Source: Mucilaginibacter phenanthrenivorans
GTDB taxonomy: Bacteria > Bacteroidota > Bacteroidia > Sphingobacteriales > Sphingobacteriaceae
Direction of reading: 5' to 3'
NCBI RefSeq assembly: GCF_024721155.1
Contig: NZ_JAHVAP010000005.1
Span: 620,001 to 684,000, forward strand
Length of the DNA stretch: 64,000 nt
A program made the position numbers and the translations under genes. Below the pieces are notes generated by a model, which was given only the letters and a program-made list of their open reading frames with translations, searched no databases and was not told where the DNA came from. This document shows, in pieces, positions 52,878-61,874 of the stretch (the first letter of the stretch is position 1; the number at the start of each line of letters is the position of its first letter).

Positions 52878-54146
52878 TTACATTTTTACAAATTCAACCC
52901 TGCGGTTATTGGCCTTGCCTTCAGGGCTAACATTATCGCTGATTGGTTTGGTGTCGCCAAAGCCTTTGGTAGTAAGCCGGCTTGCGTCAACGCCCATGCT
53001 TGTCAGCTGTGCCTTAACTGCGTCGGCGCGTTGTTGCGAAAGTGTTGCATTATGAGCAGCCGTGCCTGAATTATCGGTGTGGCCATCTACCTCAAATTTC
53101 AAGTCGGGATTATCCTTTAGCACACCAACTATCATATTAAGGGTACCCATGCTTTCAGGCTTTATGGTGGCTTTGTCAATATCAAAGTTTATCCCATGGG
53201 TAATTATTTTTGCATCGGTAAACTTTTTGCCAAGCATATTCATGCCGCCACCATTGGCAACACGCACATTGGAAATTATGATAGGATGGTTTGGATCACC
53301 AATACCCTCAATGTCAAATGCATGAGGCTTAGTGCCCAGGTTTGGCGCAACCGCAACGCGGTATTGATCAAGATATACCTTTATCTGATTGTTGCGGTAT
53401 GCAATAGCTATGTGATGCCATTTATTCAGGTACTTTTCACCAACAATATCTGCAGGAATTGTGCCTGATAAATCAAGGCCGGTCGTTTTATTTATAACCG
53501 AAATTACATCTGTTCCGAAAGTTACATTGGCCTGGTCGCTTGATGCAGCAGTTGCATTGGCGTTACTGCTATAGAAATATAATTTGGGGCTATATCCGCC
53601 ACTGTTATATTCATCAAACTCAATAGTAAAGGCATCGCCGAGGTAAGATGGAGATTTAATTAACGGGCTAACATGTGCATAGTTACCATCCGTTAATAAA
53701 AATGCCGGCCTGCCGGCTATCGTGTTTACCACAGCCTGGCCCGCTCCAAGGTTCCAGTGCGCCGGGAACTCGCCGTTCTGGTCATCGGCAAAGCTGTCAT
53801 CAAACACAATCTGGTCGCCGGGTACAAAATCGTAATTATTATAGGCAGATATAGGGCCGCCTGTTTGTGATCCCATGGCCGGTGACGTTGGCGGCGGCAA
53901 ACCTACCGGGGCACTGGCCGGCGCTGCGGCAGGTGCAGGATCAGCTTTTTTCTTCTTTTTAAATAATCCTTTAATAGCACCGGCAGCCTGGCTTACGCCA
54001 TTATCAATGGTGCTTGTTTCTGTATGATTAACCTCACTGGTGCCGGCCTCTTTGGCCACCTCTCCGGGTTTTAAGATCTGTGCATGCCCTACCTGGCTCA
54101 AAGCGCCAAGGGCAATTGTGGCAAGTAGGATTTTAAAATACTTCAT
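52878..54146 (-). CDS. OmpA-family outer-membrane protein with lectin-like domain (cluster head)
   Basis: A 422-residue exported protein (signal peptide to ~22, QVGHAQ). A basic KKKKK and Pro/Ala-rich linker (~62-100) precedes a concanavalin/LamG-like beta sandwich (~110-300; DDSFADDQNGEFPAHWNLGAG, KWHHIAIAYRNNQIKVYLDQYRV is its core). The last ~115 residues are an OmpA C-terminal domain (INFDIDKATIKPESMGTL; VDGHTDNSG; LSQQRADAVKAQL; NNRRVEF) that binds peptidoglycan. First gene of the minus-strand secreted cluster, so it may anchor or sort the other products. Divergent from the kinase gene at 54310. Confidence 0.88.
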   Translation of the reverse strand: MKYFKILLATIALGALSQVGHAQILKPGEVAKEAGTSEVNHTETSTIDNGVSQAAGAIKGLFKKKKKADPAPAAAPASAPVGLPPPTSPAMGSQTGGPISAYNNYDFVPGDQIVFDDSFADDQNGEFPAHWNLGAGQAVVNTIAGRPAFLLTDGNYAHVSPLIKSPSYLGDAFTIEFDEYNSGGYSPKLYFYSSNANATAASSDQANVTFGTDVISVINKTTGLDLSGTIPADIVGEKYLNKWHHIAIAYRNNQIKVYLDQYRVAVAPNLGTKPHAFDIEGIGDPNHPIIISNVRVANGGGMNMLGKKFTDAKIITHGINFDIDKATIKPESMGTLNMIVGVLKDNPDLKFEVDGHTDNSGTAAHNATLSQQRADAVKAQLTSMGVDASRLTTKGFGDTKPISDNVSPEGKANNRRVEFVKM

Positions 54147-54199
54147 GATATTTTTTTGTTTTAAATAACTGGTGAATGTTTTTAATACTTATTATAATC

Positions 54200-54233
54200 C
54201 AAAAGTATTTTGTTGACGGTCAAGAGTATACTC
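54200..54233. promoter_or_regulatory. Candidate promoter and operator dyads between OmpA gene and kinase
   Basis: On the minus strand TACTTTTG (54207-54200) matches the -7 consensus TAnnTTTG and would give a leader of ~45 bases to the OmpA-family gene; no -33 TTG is at the right spacing. Just upstream lie two adjacent palindromes: TTGAC-G-GTCAA (54213-54223) and GAGTATACTC (54224-54233). They are well placed for an activator such as the adjacent NarL-type regulator. Confidence 0.35.
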
Positions 54234-54253
54234 CCTAAAAAGGGAGTTTTTTT
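54230..54253 (+). terminator. Orphan Rho-independent terminator ahead of the kinase gene
   Basis: ACTCCCT (54230-54236) pairs with AGGGAGT (54241-54247) over an AAAA loop and is followed by TTTTTT. It faces the kinase gene (+ strand), yet no + strand gene lies upstream of it. It may be a leader attenuator or the end of a small RNA. Confidence 0.65.
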
Positions 54254-54309
54254 CTGAGAAAATAAATCTCATTTTTACATTGCGACATATATATAATATA
54301 TAGTAATAA

Positions 54310-56301
54310 ATGAGGTACCTGTTTTTGCTGCTGATGCTTACAATGGCGATATCCTTTAAGGGTGTTGGCCAGGATATGAATGCAGCCGATAAATCAAAAT
54401 ATTTTAAAGCGGTAAAAAACGCGATGGACGACAGCACAAAAATGATGGCCCTTATGGGCCTGGGCTATAACGTTTACTCGGGCAATAAACCCGATTCAGC
54501 ATTGTACTATTATAATCTGGCTTATAAAATTGCGGTCAAGCTAAAAAGCACGCCGGGGTTAATAAAGTACTATGCCTGTTACGGCGACATCCTTTCTTTC
54601 AGGGGGATGCATTACGAAGCGTTAGATATGTCGCTTAAAGCTGTAGCGCTTGCTGATAAAAGCAAAAACGATCATTTTATAGGCGCTGCTTATAATAACC
54701 TTGCCGGGAGCTATACCGATCTTTCAAATATCGACCAGGCATACGCCTGCTATCTAAAGTCGATTGCGGCTTATGAAAGGCTCAACGATAAAAAACACCT
54801 TGCGGCAGTTTACGCCAACGTATTGGGGATCTTTTTTTCTGTCGGGCATTCCCCCGAAAAGGCATTGGAATATGGCTTAAAGGCCATTGAAGTTAGCCGG
54901 TCCATAAATAACACCTACGCACTTCAAGAGGCTTTGTTAAACGTGAGTGCGGTATATACAAACATGGGGAAATTAAATAAAGCACTCGCATTATTGAAGG
55001 AGGCCAAGGCAGTAAGCGAAAAGATAAATGACAAAATATCACTATTAAGCGTACTGGTGGGGTACAACAATATTTTTGTGCTGCAGAACAGGTACGACGA
55101 ATTAAAAAATTACACAGATGAAATTGTACGGTTGTGCAAAGATACGGGGAATGGCAGGGTGCTTGCTGATGCAGAATATTTTTATGCTTTATACGACTTT
55201 AATAAGAAGAACTACCCCTCGGCGAAAGATCACCTAAAAAAATCATTGGCTATCTCCAATCAATACAAAGGCGTTAGGATCGATCAAAAAGTTTACAGCA
55301 AGCTCGGCGATGTAGAATTACTTACCGGTAATATAGCTGGCTACCAGAATAACCGGGCATTGGAAGACTCATTACGGGCTAAATTACATTCGGACCAGAT
55401 GCTGAAAAATAGCCAGGAACTGGAAGCCAAATACAACGTATCAAAAAAAGAGGCCGAGATCAGCAACCTGAACAAGGAAAAAAAGATCAGGGAGCTTACC
55501 CTGCAAACGCGCACCATTTACATAGTGGTATTAACCTGTGCCCTGGTGGTATTATTAATTATAGGCTGGCTTGTACGTAATAACAGCATCCGCAAGGAGC
55601 GGTTGCTGATTTCGGAACGGGAACTAAAGGAGCAACAGATCCAGACACTGGAAAGAGAAAAGGAACTATTATTGACACAGGCCCTGATGGAAGGGCAGGA
55701 GGCTGAACGCAGCCGCCTTGCCAAGGATCTTCATGATGGGCTTGGCGGAATATTAACAGGTACTAAATATTCTTTAAGCAGTATGAAACAAAACATGATT
55801 ATTAGTGCAGACAACGCTGCCGCCTTCGAAAAAACAATGAACATGCTCGACCAATCTATTTCTGAGCTAAGGCGGGTGGCACACAACATGATGCCCGAAA
55901 GCCTGCTTAAACTTAGCCTGGACGGAGCTATTGAGGATTATTGTCACCAGGTTACCAATAGCGGCGCGTTAAAGGTAATTTATCAAAGTTTTGATATCGA
56001 TAAACTCGTTGCCGAAGAGGCTGTGAAGATTGCAGTGTACCGTATTGTGCAGGAGTTAATAAACAATGCGGTTAAGCATGCTTCGGCAAAAACAGCCATT
56101 GTTCAAATAACGCTTAAGGAAAATATATTGGGAATAACCGTTGAGGATGATGGTAAAGGTTTTGAGCTGGCGAATTTATCGTTTGCTGACGGAATGGGAT
56201 ATAAAAATTTAAAGAGCCGTGTTGACTTTTTGAAGGGGAATATAGATGTTAAGTCGGAACGGGGCAAAGGAACTTCAATACTTATTCAATTACCCGTGTA
56301 A
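54310..56301 (+). CDS. TPR sensor histidine kinase (HisKA_3/NarL type)
   Basis: A 663-residue kinase: signal peptide (to ~21, FKGVGQ), six or more TPR units (~30-330; YNNLAGSYTDLSNIDQAYACY, ALLNVSAVYTNMGKLNKAL), coiled coil, one membrane helix (~398-420; TIYIVVLTCALVVLLIIGWLV), a HisKA_3 dimerisation domain with phospho-acceptor His475 (SRLAKDLHDGLGGILTGTK) and a HATPase domain (VQELINNAVKHASA; VEDDGKGFELANL). The TPRs are periplasmic and probably bind a protein or peptide. Stops 1 bp before its response regulator. Divergent from the secreted cluster, which is its likely target. Confidence 0.93.
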   Translation: MRYLFLLLMLTMAISFKGVGQDMNAADKSKYFKAVKNAMDDSTKMMALMGLGYNVYSGNKPDSALYYYNLAYKIAVKLKSTPGLIKYYACYGDILSFRGMHYEALDMSLKAVALADKSKNDHFIGAAYNNLAGSYTDLSNIDQAYACYLKSIAAYERLNDKKHLAAVYANVLGIFFSVGHSPEKALEYGLKAIEVSRSINNTYALQEALLNVSAVYTNMGKLNKALALLKEAKAVSEKINDKISLLSVLVGYNNIFVLQNRYDELKNYTDEIVRLCKDTGNGRVLADAEYFYALYDFNKKNYPSAKDHLKKSLAISNQYKGVRIDQKVYSKLGDVELLTGNIAGYQNNRALEDSLRAKLHSDQMLKNSQELEAKYNVSKKEAEISNLNKEKKIRELTLQTRTIYIVVLTCALVVLLIIGWLVRNNSIRKERLLISERELKEQQIQTLEREKELLLTQALMEGQEAERSRLAKDLHDGLGGILTGTKYSLSSMKQNMIISADNAAAFEKTMNMLDQSISELRRVAHNMMPESLLKLSLDGAIEDYCHQVTNSGALKVIYQSFDIDKLVAEEAVKIAVYRIVQELINNAVKHASAKTAIVQITLKENILGITVEDDGKGFELANLSFADGMGYKNLKSRVDFLKGNIDVKSERGKGTSILIQLPV

Positions 56302-56302
56302 C

Positions 56303-56917
56303 ATGATAAACATAATCCAGGTCGAGGACCACTGCTTAGTTACTGAAGGTGTGAAGGCGTTCATCACCGCCGAGCCTGATATGTGCTGTATGGCTACCTG
56401 CGCCAGCGGCGAAAATCTGATGCAGGTTTTAAAAAGCCATCAGCCTGATGTAATACTAATGGACGTTAACCTGCCCGACACAACCGGTATTGAGCTGTGC
56501 AAACTGGTAAAGGATAAATATCCGGCAATAGTGGTCATTGCCCTGAGTATAAACAATCAACCGGGGATTATCCGTAAAATGGTTGAAAGCGGCGCCAGTG
56601 GCTATGTTTTAAAGGATGTATCGCGGCAAGAGATCTTAGAGGCCGTAAGAACAGTGGCGAAGGGCAAAACTTATTTCAGTCGCTCAGCCTCGGTAGCATT
56701 ACGCAAACCCGAAACCGACGATCTCCCGCCACTAACCCGCCGTGAGCGCGAAGTCCTGGAACTAATTGCCGATGGTTACACCAACCCGCAAATTGCGGAA
56801 ACCCTTTTCGTAGATGTTACCACTATCGATTTTCACCGCAAAAACATGCTATCTAAATACAAAGTGAAAAATACGGCGGCTTTAATAAAGGTTGCGGTGA
56901 GTAATAATTTGATATAG
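56303..56917 (+). CDS. NarL/FixJ-type response regulator
   Basis: A 204-residue regulator: receiver domain (~1-120) with acidic pocket Glu8/Asp9, phospho-acceptor Asp54 (VILMDVNLPD) and Lys in VLKDVS, then a LuxR/GerE helix-turn-helix (~140-200; LTRREREVLELIADGYTNPQIAETL, VDVTTIDFHRKNMLSKYKV). The start is ATG 56303, directly after the kinase stop; the frame open upstream overlaps the kinase. Together with the kinase it forms a complete two-component pair. Confidence 0.93.
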   Translation: MINIIQVEDHCLVTEGVKAFITAEPDMCCMATCASGENLMQVLKSHQPDVILMDVNLPDTTGIELCKLVKDKYPAIVVIALSINNQPGIIRKMVESGASGYVLKDVSRQEILEAVRTVAKGKTYFSRSASVALRKPETDDLPPLTRREREVLELIADGYTNPQIAETLFVDVTTIDFHRKNMLSKYKVKNTAALIKVAVSNNLI

Positions 56918-56920
56918 TTA

Positions 56921-57832
56921 TTAAGCAATCGCCGGAGCACCTTCCGCAAGCGCCGTCACGTCGCTATCGGCTGATTGTTTCAATTCGCCCCGCCTTGTCC
57001 AAAAATATATTGCTGTGATCAGGCATATTACCGGCAGCACCGCGCCAAACTCATCAATAAAATATTTAGTATGACCGGTATCCTTTGTGAGCGGTGTAAA
57101 AAAGTTTTGGATAAACAGGTTATGACTCGCGTGAAGAATGGCTGCTGTCCATAGGCTACCTGATTTTAACCTAAACCAGGTAAAAACAAAGCTTATGCTT
57201 ACTACCATAACCGTAAAGCAGGTAAGGCCGAACCAGGCTGGTGTACCACTGTTATAATCAGCATATATCAATATCGGAAAATGCCAGAATGCCCATATAA
57301 AGCCAACAATTAGTGACGTTTTGGTATAGCTGGCTGTTTTATACAACTCAGGGACTAAAAATCCCCGCCAGCCAATCTCCTCGCCCAGCCCTGTTGATAA
57401 GCTTGCCACCATGCCTATTATCGCGGTAAAAATAAAATAAAGTAATATCACCAGGCCATTAGGTAAATGGTCCCAGCCGAATGCCTTTGCAATTTGGGTA
57501 ACAGCTGCGGTGTTGTAAAATCTACCCCAGCCTGCAATCCAAACCACTAAATAGGCAACCGCACTGTATATTAGGGGAACGAGGTACGCCCATAGCTGGT
57601 AGCGCGATTTATTCCAGCCCCAGGCCAGGCTGCTGATTTTTCGTTTTAGAATTAGGCAGGTTATAAATGCCGATATTGCTGGTGTCCACATTAGGCCGGT
57701 AACGTACATGCCAAATCCACTGCCGAGTTTCCCGGTATGAATCACTAAGAAATAATAAATAGCGCTTATAGCAAAATTGATCAATAGAAAATAAGCGATT
57801 GCTTTACGGCTTTGGTTTGCAGGCTGTTCCAT
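56921..57832 (-). CDS. CPBP-family intramembrane metalloprotease
   Basis: A 303-residue multi-pass membrane protein of the CAAX-protease and bacteriocin-processing family (Abi/CPBP). Motifs: Glu151-Glu152 in GLGEEIGWRGFLVPEL, His184 in FIWAFWHFPI, and HASHN further on, giving the four conserved catalytic or zinc-binding positions. Around eight membrane helices are seen. Substrate is unknown. Convergent with the response regulator gene, only 3 bp away, so transcripts must overlap. Confidence 0.9.
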   Translation of the reverse strand: MEQPANQSRKAIAYFLLINFAISAIYYFLVIHTGKLGSGFGMYVTGLMWTPAISAFITCLILKRKISSLAWGWNKSRYQLWAYLVPLIYSAVAYLVVWIAGWGRFYNTAAVTQIAKAFGWDHLPNGLVILLYFIFTAIIGMVASLSTGLGEEIGWRGFLVPELYKTASYTKTSLIVGFIWAFWHFPILIYADYNSGTPAWFGLTCFTVMVVSISFVFTWFRLKSGSLWTAAILHASHNLFIQNFFTPLTKDTGHTKYFIDEFGAVLPVICLITAIYFWTRRGELKQSADSDVTALAEGAPAIA

Positions 57833-57911
57833 TCGTAATGAAAATTTTGATGATAATGAATATTACAATAAATGTAATTATTTCATTCAACAAAAAATTG
57901 CAGGCTTTAAT

Positions 57912-58988
57912 TTATCGCTGGGCTACTGCCTCATCCGCCAGCTTCATCAAATCAAAATAACGCTCATTGCGCCCCGTATTTTTTATGTAGAAGGTCATCA
58001 AAAAGCCGCAATACTTTTTATCGTTGTTTACCCACGGAAAGCTGCCGAATAAGCCCGGGCTGCTAACTATATTGTTACCCATGGTCCATTCGCCGTAACC
58101 ATAGCCCAGGCCATGTGCCTCGGCGGGCGAGTAGGCAATTTTCACATCCGGCGTAAGCCGGTTTACCTGCATTTGGGCAATGCTTTTTTCGCTGAGGATC
58201 CTTTTATTATTAAACACACCCGTATTCATTATCATCACCAAAAAATTAAGATAGTCCTCGGGTGTGCTTAGGGCCCCGCCCGCTGGCAGGGCAACCTTCT
58301 TTTTTCCAAAATCTGTATTTTTCATATTCAGTGGCCCGGCAATCCTTTCGGCAAACAGGGTTTCAAAACTCTTCCCGCTAATCTTTTCCAACACCGCTCC
58401 GGCAATTTGTAAACCTGTATTGCTGTAGTGGAATGTTTTGCCGGGTTCTCCCTCCATCGGCATTTTGGCAATGGCTTCCATAACTTCATCCATACTATTT
58501 GCATTAACAACATCCTTTATGTTTTCCTTTAATTCAGGCGCCTGGATGCCGGTAAGGTGCGACAGGCATTCACTAATGGTGATCCCGCCCTTACCATGTT
58601 GAGATAATACCGGCAGATATTTGCCCACGGTATCTGTTAGCTTTAATTTACCCTCGTCAACAAACGTCATTACAAGCGCCGCACTGTACCATTTGCTGCA
58701 GCTGGCAATATTCAACCGTGTTGATGGAGTATAGTCATCCATATCGGCGGTTTTTCCCTGGCGTTTAGCAATAAACCTTGTTGCCATTTTTTGCTTCAGG
58801 TTCATGTTGCCTGCCGAATGCGTATAAACAACTTTACCATCTTTATAGATCATTAAAATGGCCCGGCCGCCCATTTCGGCTGCATTGTCATCAATCCAGG
58901 CATCAAGCTTTTTGAAATTATTTTGAGCACATAGCCTGCCACAGCAAAGCAGTAACAAGGTAATAGTTAATATTCGGTGGATGTTCAT
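57912..58988 (-). CDS. Beta-lactamase-fold serine hydrolase, secreted
   Basis: A 358-residue exported protein (signal peptide to ~21, GRLCAQ) of the class C beta-lactamase/penicillin-binding-protein-like family. The SxxK motif is Ser96-Cys-Ser-Lys99 (ASCSKWYSA) and the Tyr-x-Asn motif is in FHYSNTGLQ. In this family many members are D-amino peptidases or esterases rather than antibiotic hydrolases; activity is unassigned. Stands alone. Confidence 0.9.
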   Translation of the reverse strand: MNIHRILTITLLLLCCGRLCAQNNFKKLDAWIDDNAAEMGGRAILMIYKDGKVVYTHSAGNMNLKQKMATRFIAKRQGKTADMDDYTPSTRLNIASCSKWYSAALVMTFVDEGKLKLTDTVGKYLPVLSQHGKGGITISECLSHLTGIQAPELKENIKDVVNANSMDEVMEAIAKMPMEGEPGKTFHYSNTGLQIAGAVLEKISGKSFETLFAERIAGPLNMKNTDFGKKKVALPAGGALSTPEDYLNFLVMIMNTGVFNNKRILSEKSIAQMQVNRLTPDVKIAYSPAEAHGLGYGYGEWTMGNNIVSSPGLFGSFPWVNNDKKYCGFLMTFYIKNTGRNERYFDLMKLADEAVAQR

Positions 58989-59149
58989 TGTGTTTGAATT
59001 ATCTACAGCATAAACTTACTCAAATTATAGCTGCGGGTTTCAAAATTTAAGGTAAACCTGTTAAATGTAAGGGTGAAGTATCTATATGAGGATCTAGGTT
59101 AATAGACCTGACTGGCATTTATCCGTACAATAATCTTAAAAATACATTG

Positions 59150-59178
59150 TTGAATAGACAGTTGTTTATTTAGATTTG
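59150..59178 (+). promoter_or_regulatory. Bacteroidota-type promoter of the GH127 gene
   Basis: TTG (59150-59152), an 18-bp spacer, then TAGATTTG (59171-59178), a full match to TAnnTTTG. The transcript would begin near 59185, which excludes the TTG at 59176 as a start codon and supports ATG 59203. Confidence 0.6.
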
Positions 59179-59202
59179 AAGTTCATACATAACCGAAAAT
59201 TA

Positions 59203-61272
59203 ATGAAAAGCGAAGTCTCTCCTGGTGTTAAAACCATTGCTTTAGCCTGTTTTACATTTTTAGCTACAGTTAATAATCAGTCGTTCGCACAATCGGCAAC
59301 GACTGTGAAACAAATTGATAACAGTGGACATAACAGCTATTATGTATCAAACAAATCGCCGTTAAAACAGCAATATTTTATAAAACTGCCGGTTACTGCT
59401 ATAAAGCCCGGCGGCTGGTTAAAAAAACAGCTGGAACTACAACGCGACGGCCTTACCGGTAACCTGGGCGAAATCAGCGTGTGGCTTACCAAAACCGATA
59501 ACGCCTGGAACAGTAAAACCGGCAAGGGAAAATACGGCTGGGAGGAACTCCCTTACTGGCTTAAAGGGTATGGCGACATGGCATATATGCTGCGCGATCC
59601 AAAAATGCTGAAGGAAACAAAATTCTGGATCGAAGCGGTTTTGAAAAACCAACGTGCCAACGGCGATTTTGGCCCGGCAAATGAAACAAAACCGGGCAGG
59701 CGTGACCTTTGGGGCAATATGCCGATGCTTTGGTGCCTGCAATCATATTACGAATACTCGAACGATCCGCGTGTGATTAAGCTGATGAACTCCTATTTTA
59801 AATATGAGCTGAACGTTCCGGATAACCTGTTTTTGAAAGATTACTGGGAGAACAGCCGTGGCGGCGATAACCTCATCAGCGTTTACTGGTTGTACAATCG
59901 TACCGGCGAAAAATGGCTGCTCGACCTTGCCACAAAAATCGATAAAAACACCGCCAATTGGCGTCAGGCAAATAACCTGCCCAACTGGCATAATGTAAAC
60001 GTTGCTGAATCGTTCCGCGAACCGGCAACTTTCTGGATGCAGAGCAAAAACCCGGCAGACCTGCAAGCTACTTATAACGACTTTAAACTGGTCCGTGATA
60101 TTTATGGACAGGTGCCGGGCGGGATGTTTGGCGCTGATGAAAATGCACGCAAGGGTTATGATGACCCGCGCCAGGCAGTTGAAACCTGCGGCATGGTTGA
60201 ACAAATGACCTCGGATGAGTTTTTATTGCAATACACCGGCGATACCTTTTGGGCTGATAACTGCGAAGATGTAGCTTTCAATACCTTCCCGGCTGCATTT
60301 ACCCCCGATTACCGGGGCCTGCGTTACTTAACAGCACCTAACATGGTGGTAAGCGACAGCAAAAATCACGCACCAGGTATTGACAACGACGGACCATTTC
60401 TGAATATGAACCCGTTCAGCAGCCGCTGCTGCCAGCATAACCACTCGGCCGGTTGGGTTTACTACGCCGAAAACAGCTGGATGGCAACACCGGATAACGG
60501 CCTTGCAGCCCAACTATTTTCAGAGGGCTCAGTTACCGCAAAGGCAGGCAATGGCAAACATGTAACCATTGAAACAACAACTAAATACCCCTTTGACGAC
60601 CAGATCGATATGAAAGTAACAACCGACGGTGCTAATTCATTTCCTATCTACTTACGTATTCCGGCATGGTGTAATGGTGCAATGGTAGAGGTGAATGGCA
60701 AATCTATTACGGTTGATGCGCAAGGCGGTGAATATATTAAATTGAACAACAAATGGAAAAACGGTGACCGCATTACCTTGCAGCTGCCAATGAAGATCCA
60801 AACCCGTGAATGGGAAAAGAACAAAAACAGCGTAAGTGTAAACTATGGCCCGCTTACCTTCTCGTTAAAAATTGATGAGAAATATGTAAAGAGCACCAAT
60901 AGTAAGGACATAGCAGTGGCCGATGCCAAATGGCAGCCAACTGCCGACCCTGCGAAATGGCCCGTGTTTGAGATCTACCCGGCATCTGCATGGAACTATG
61001 GCCTGTTACTGAATAAGACAGATCCTGCCGAGTCATTTAGGGTGGAGAAAAGAGCATGGCCTGCTGATGGCAACCCGTTCACTAACGACAATGCACCCAT
61101 AAGGTTATTAGCAAAAGGCAAACAAATCCCGGATTGGAAGATAGATCAATACGGACTATGCGGATTGTTACCGGTTAGCCCGGTTAAAACCGAAGAGCCA
61201 AAAACAAGTATTACACTGGTGCCTATGGGTGGGGCAAGGTTAAGGATCTCATCGTTCCCTGTAGTACAGTAA
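59203..61272 (+). CDS. GH127-type (DUF1680) beta-L-arabinofuranosidase, secreted
   Basis: A 689-residue exported glycosidase (signal peptide to ~30, NNQSFAQ) with the (alpha/alpha)6 barrel of the beta-L-arabinofuranosidase family. The unusual zinc-thiolate active site is intact: Glu327 and Cys329 in VETCGMVEQ, and Cys409-Cys410 in SSRCCQHNHSAGW, matching Glu338, Cys340, Cys417 and Cys418 of the Bifidobacterium enzyme HypBA1, where one cysteine is the nucleophile. C-terminal beta-sandwich domains follow. It releases arabinofuranose from plant glycoproteins or arabinans; GH146 or another DUF1680 relative is the alternative. Own promoter at 59150-59178. Confidence 0.9.
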   Translation: MKSEVSPGVKTIALACFTFLATVNNQSFAQSATTVKQIDNSGHNSYYVSNKSPLKQQYFIKLPVTAIKPGGWLKKQLELQRDGLTGNLGEISVWLTKTDNAWNSKTGKGKYGWEELPYWLKGYGDMAYMLRDPKMLKETKFWIEAVLKNQRANGDFGPANETKPGRRDLWGNMPMLWCLQSYYEYSNDPRVIKLMNSYFKYELNVPDNLFLKDYWENSRGGDNLISVYWLYNRTGEKWLLDLATKIDKNTANWRQANNLPNWHNVNVAESFREPATFWMQSKNPADLQATYNDFKLVRDIYGQVPGGMFGADENARKGYDDPRQAVETCGMVEQMTSDEFLLQYTGDTFWADNCEDVAFNTFPAAFTPDYRGLRYLTAPNMVVSDSKNHAPGIDNDGPFLNMNPFSSRCCQHNHSAGWVYYAENSWMATPDNGLAAQLFSEGSVTAKAGNGKHVTIETTTKYPFDDQIDMKVTTDGANSFPIYLRIPAWCNGAMVEVNGKSITVDAQGGEYIKLNNKWKNGDRITLQLPMKIQTREWEKNKNSVSVNYGPLTFSLKIDEKYVKSTNSKDIAVADAKWQPTADPAKWPVFEIYPASAWNYGLLLNKTDPAESFRVEKRAWPADGNPFTNDNAPIRLLAKGKQIPDWKIDQYGLCGLLPVSPVKTEEPKTSITLVPMGGARLRISSFPVVQ

Positions 61273-61336
61273 AATATTAGCGGAAAAAGATTGGATAACC
61301 TTTAAGAGGTAGTCAAAGTTAAATTATTCAATAAAA

Positions 61337-61819
61337 ATGAATATCAAATATTTAACTCAACTCAGTAACAATCTAACTGTTACGTCAACGCTTTCGAGTG
61401 TCGCTAGGAAACTTGAACCATTGTCAATGGATCAAATAATAGCTTTGGAGGCAAGCTACAATGGTGGCAGGCCTTTCCCTACTGTGCTGAGAGAACTTTT
61501 ATACATAGCAGGACAAAATTGTTATGTTTTAGACTATGGGCCTAACGATTCACAAAATGAATTACAGGAGTGGGTGCGGGAAAGCCTATTAGCAGATAAC
61601 GACAGACAAATTTCCAGGCCTTTTTTCGCAGTAGATATGTACGGTGGAGATAAGTTTTTATTTGTATATCTCGATGAAGGAAAAGACGATCCTGACCTTT
61701 ATGAAGCTACGCCCTATGATGAGCCCGAAGCAATTTGGATCAGCTATATTAATGGCACACTCAGCACCCTAATTAACAATCGACTGATTAACATATTAAG
61801 CGGCTATAATCCTTTTTAA
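61337..61819 (+). CDS. SMI1/KNR4 family protein
   Basis: A 160-residue cytoplasmic protein with the SMI1/KNR4 fold (SUKH superfamily): helix IIALEASYNGGRPFPTVLRELLYIAG, then ISRPFFAVDMYGGDKFLFVYLDE and EAIWISYINGTLSTLINNRL. Members often serve as immunity proteins against nuclease toxins, but no toxin gene is adjacent, so immunity is not supported here. Convergent with the 61875 gene across a palindromic hairpin. Confidence 0.85.
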   Translation: MNIKYLTQLSNNLTVTSTLSSVARKLEPLSMDQIIALEASYNGGRPFPTVLRELLYIAGQNCYVLDYGPNDSQNELQEWVRESLLADNDRQISRPFFAVDMYGGDKFLFVYLDEGKDDPDLYEATPYDEPEAIWISYINGTLSTLINNRLINILSGYNPF

Positions 61820-61831
61820 TTTACGAAATGG

Positions 61832-61868
61832 CAAAGCTTTGACAACTTTCAGAAAGTTGTCAAAGCTT
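61832..61868. terminator. AAAGCTTTGACAACTTT palindrome between convergent genes
   Basis: AGCTTTGACAACTTT (61835-61849) and AAAGTTGTCAAAGCT (61853-61867) form a near-perfect hairpin in the 55-bp gap between convergent genes, fitting a bidirectional terminator. The arms are the same 15-mer as at 37731-37763. Confidence 0.7.
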
Positions 61869-61874
61869 GCTTAT

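Noticed and set aside
57912..58988. Antibiotic-resistance beta-lactamase
   Set aside because: The protein belongs to the broad class C-like serine hydrolase family and its sequence does not point to a resistance enzyme.
59176..59202. Alternative TTG start for the GH127 gene
   Set aside because: It lies inside the -7 promoter element; ATG 59203 fits both promoter and signal peptide.
61337..61819. SMI1/KNR4 gene as an immunity gene of a toxin system
   Set aside because: No polymorphic toxin, secretion gene or second immunity gene is adjacent.
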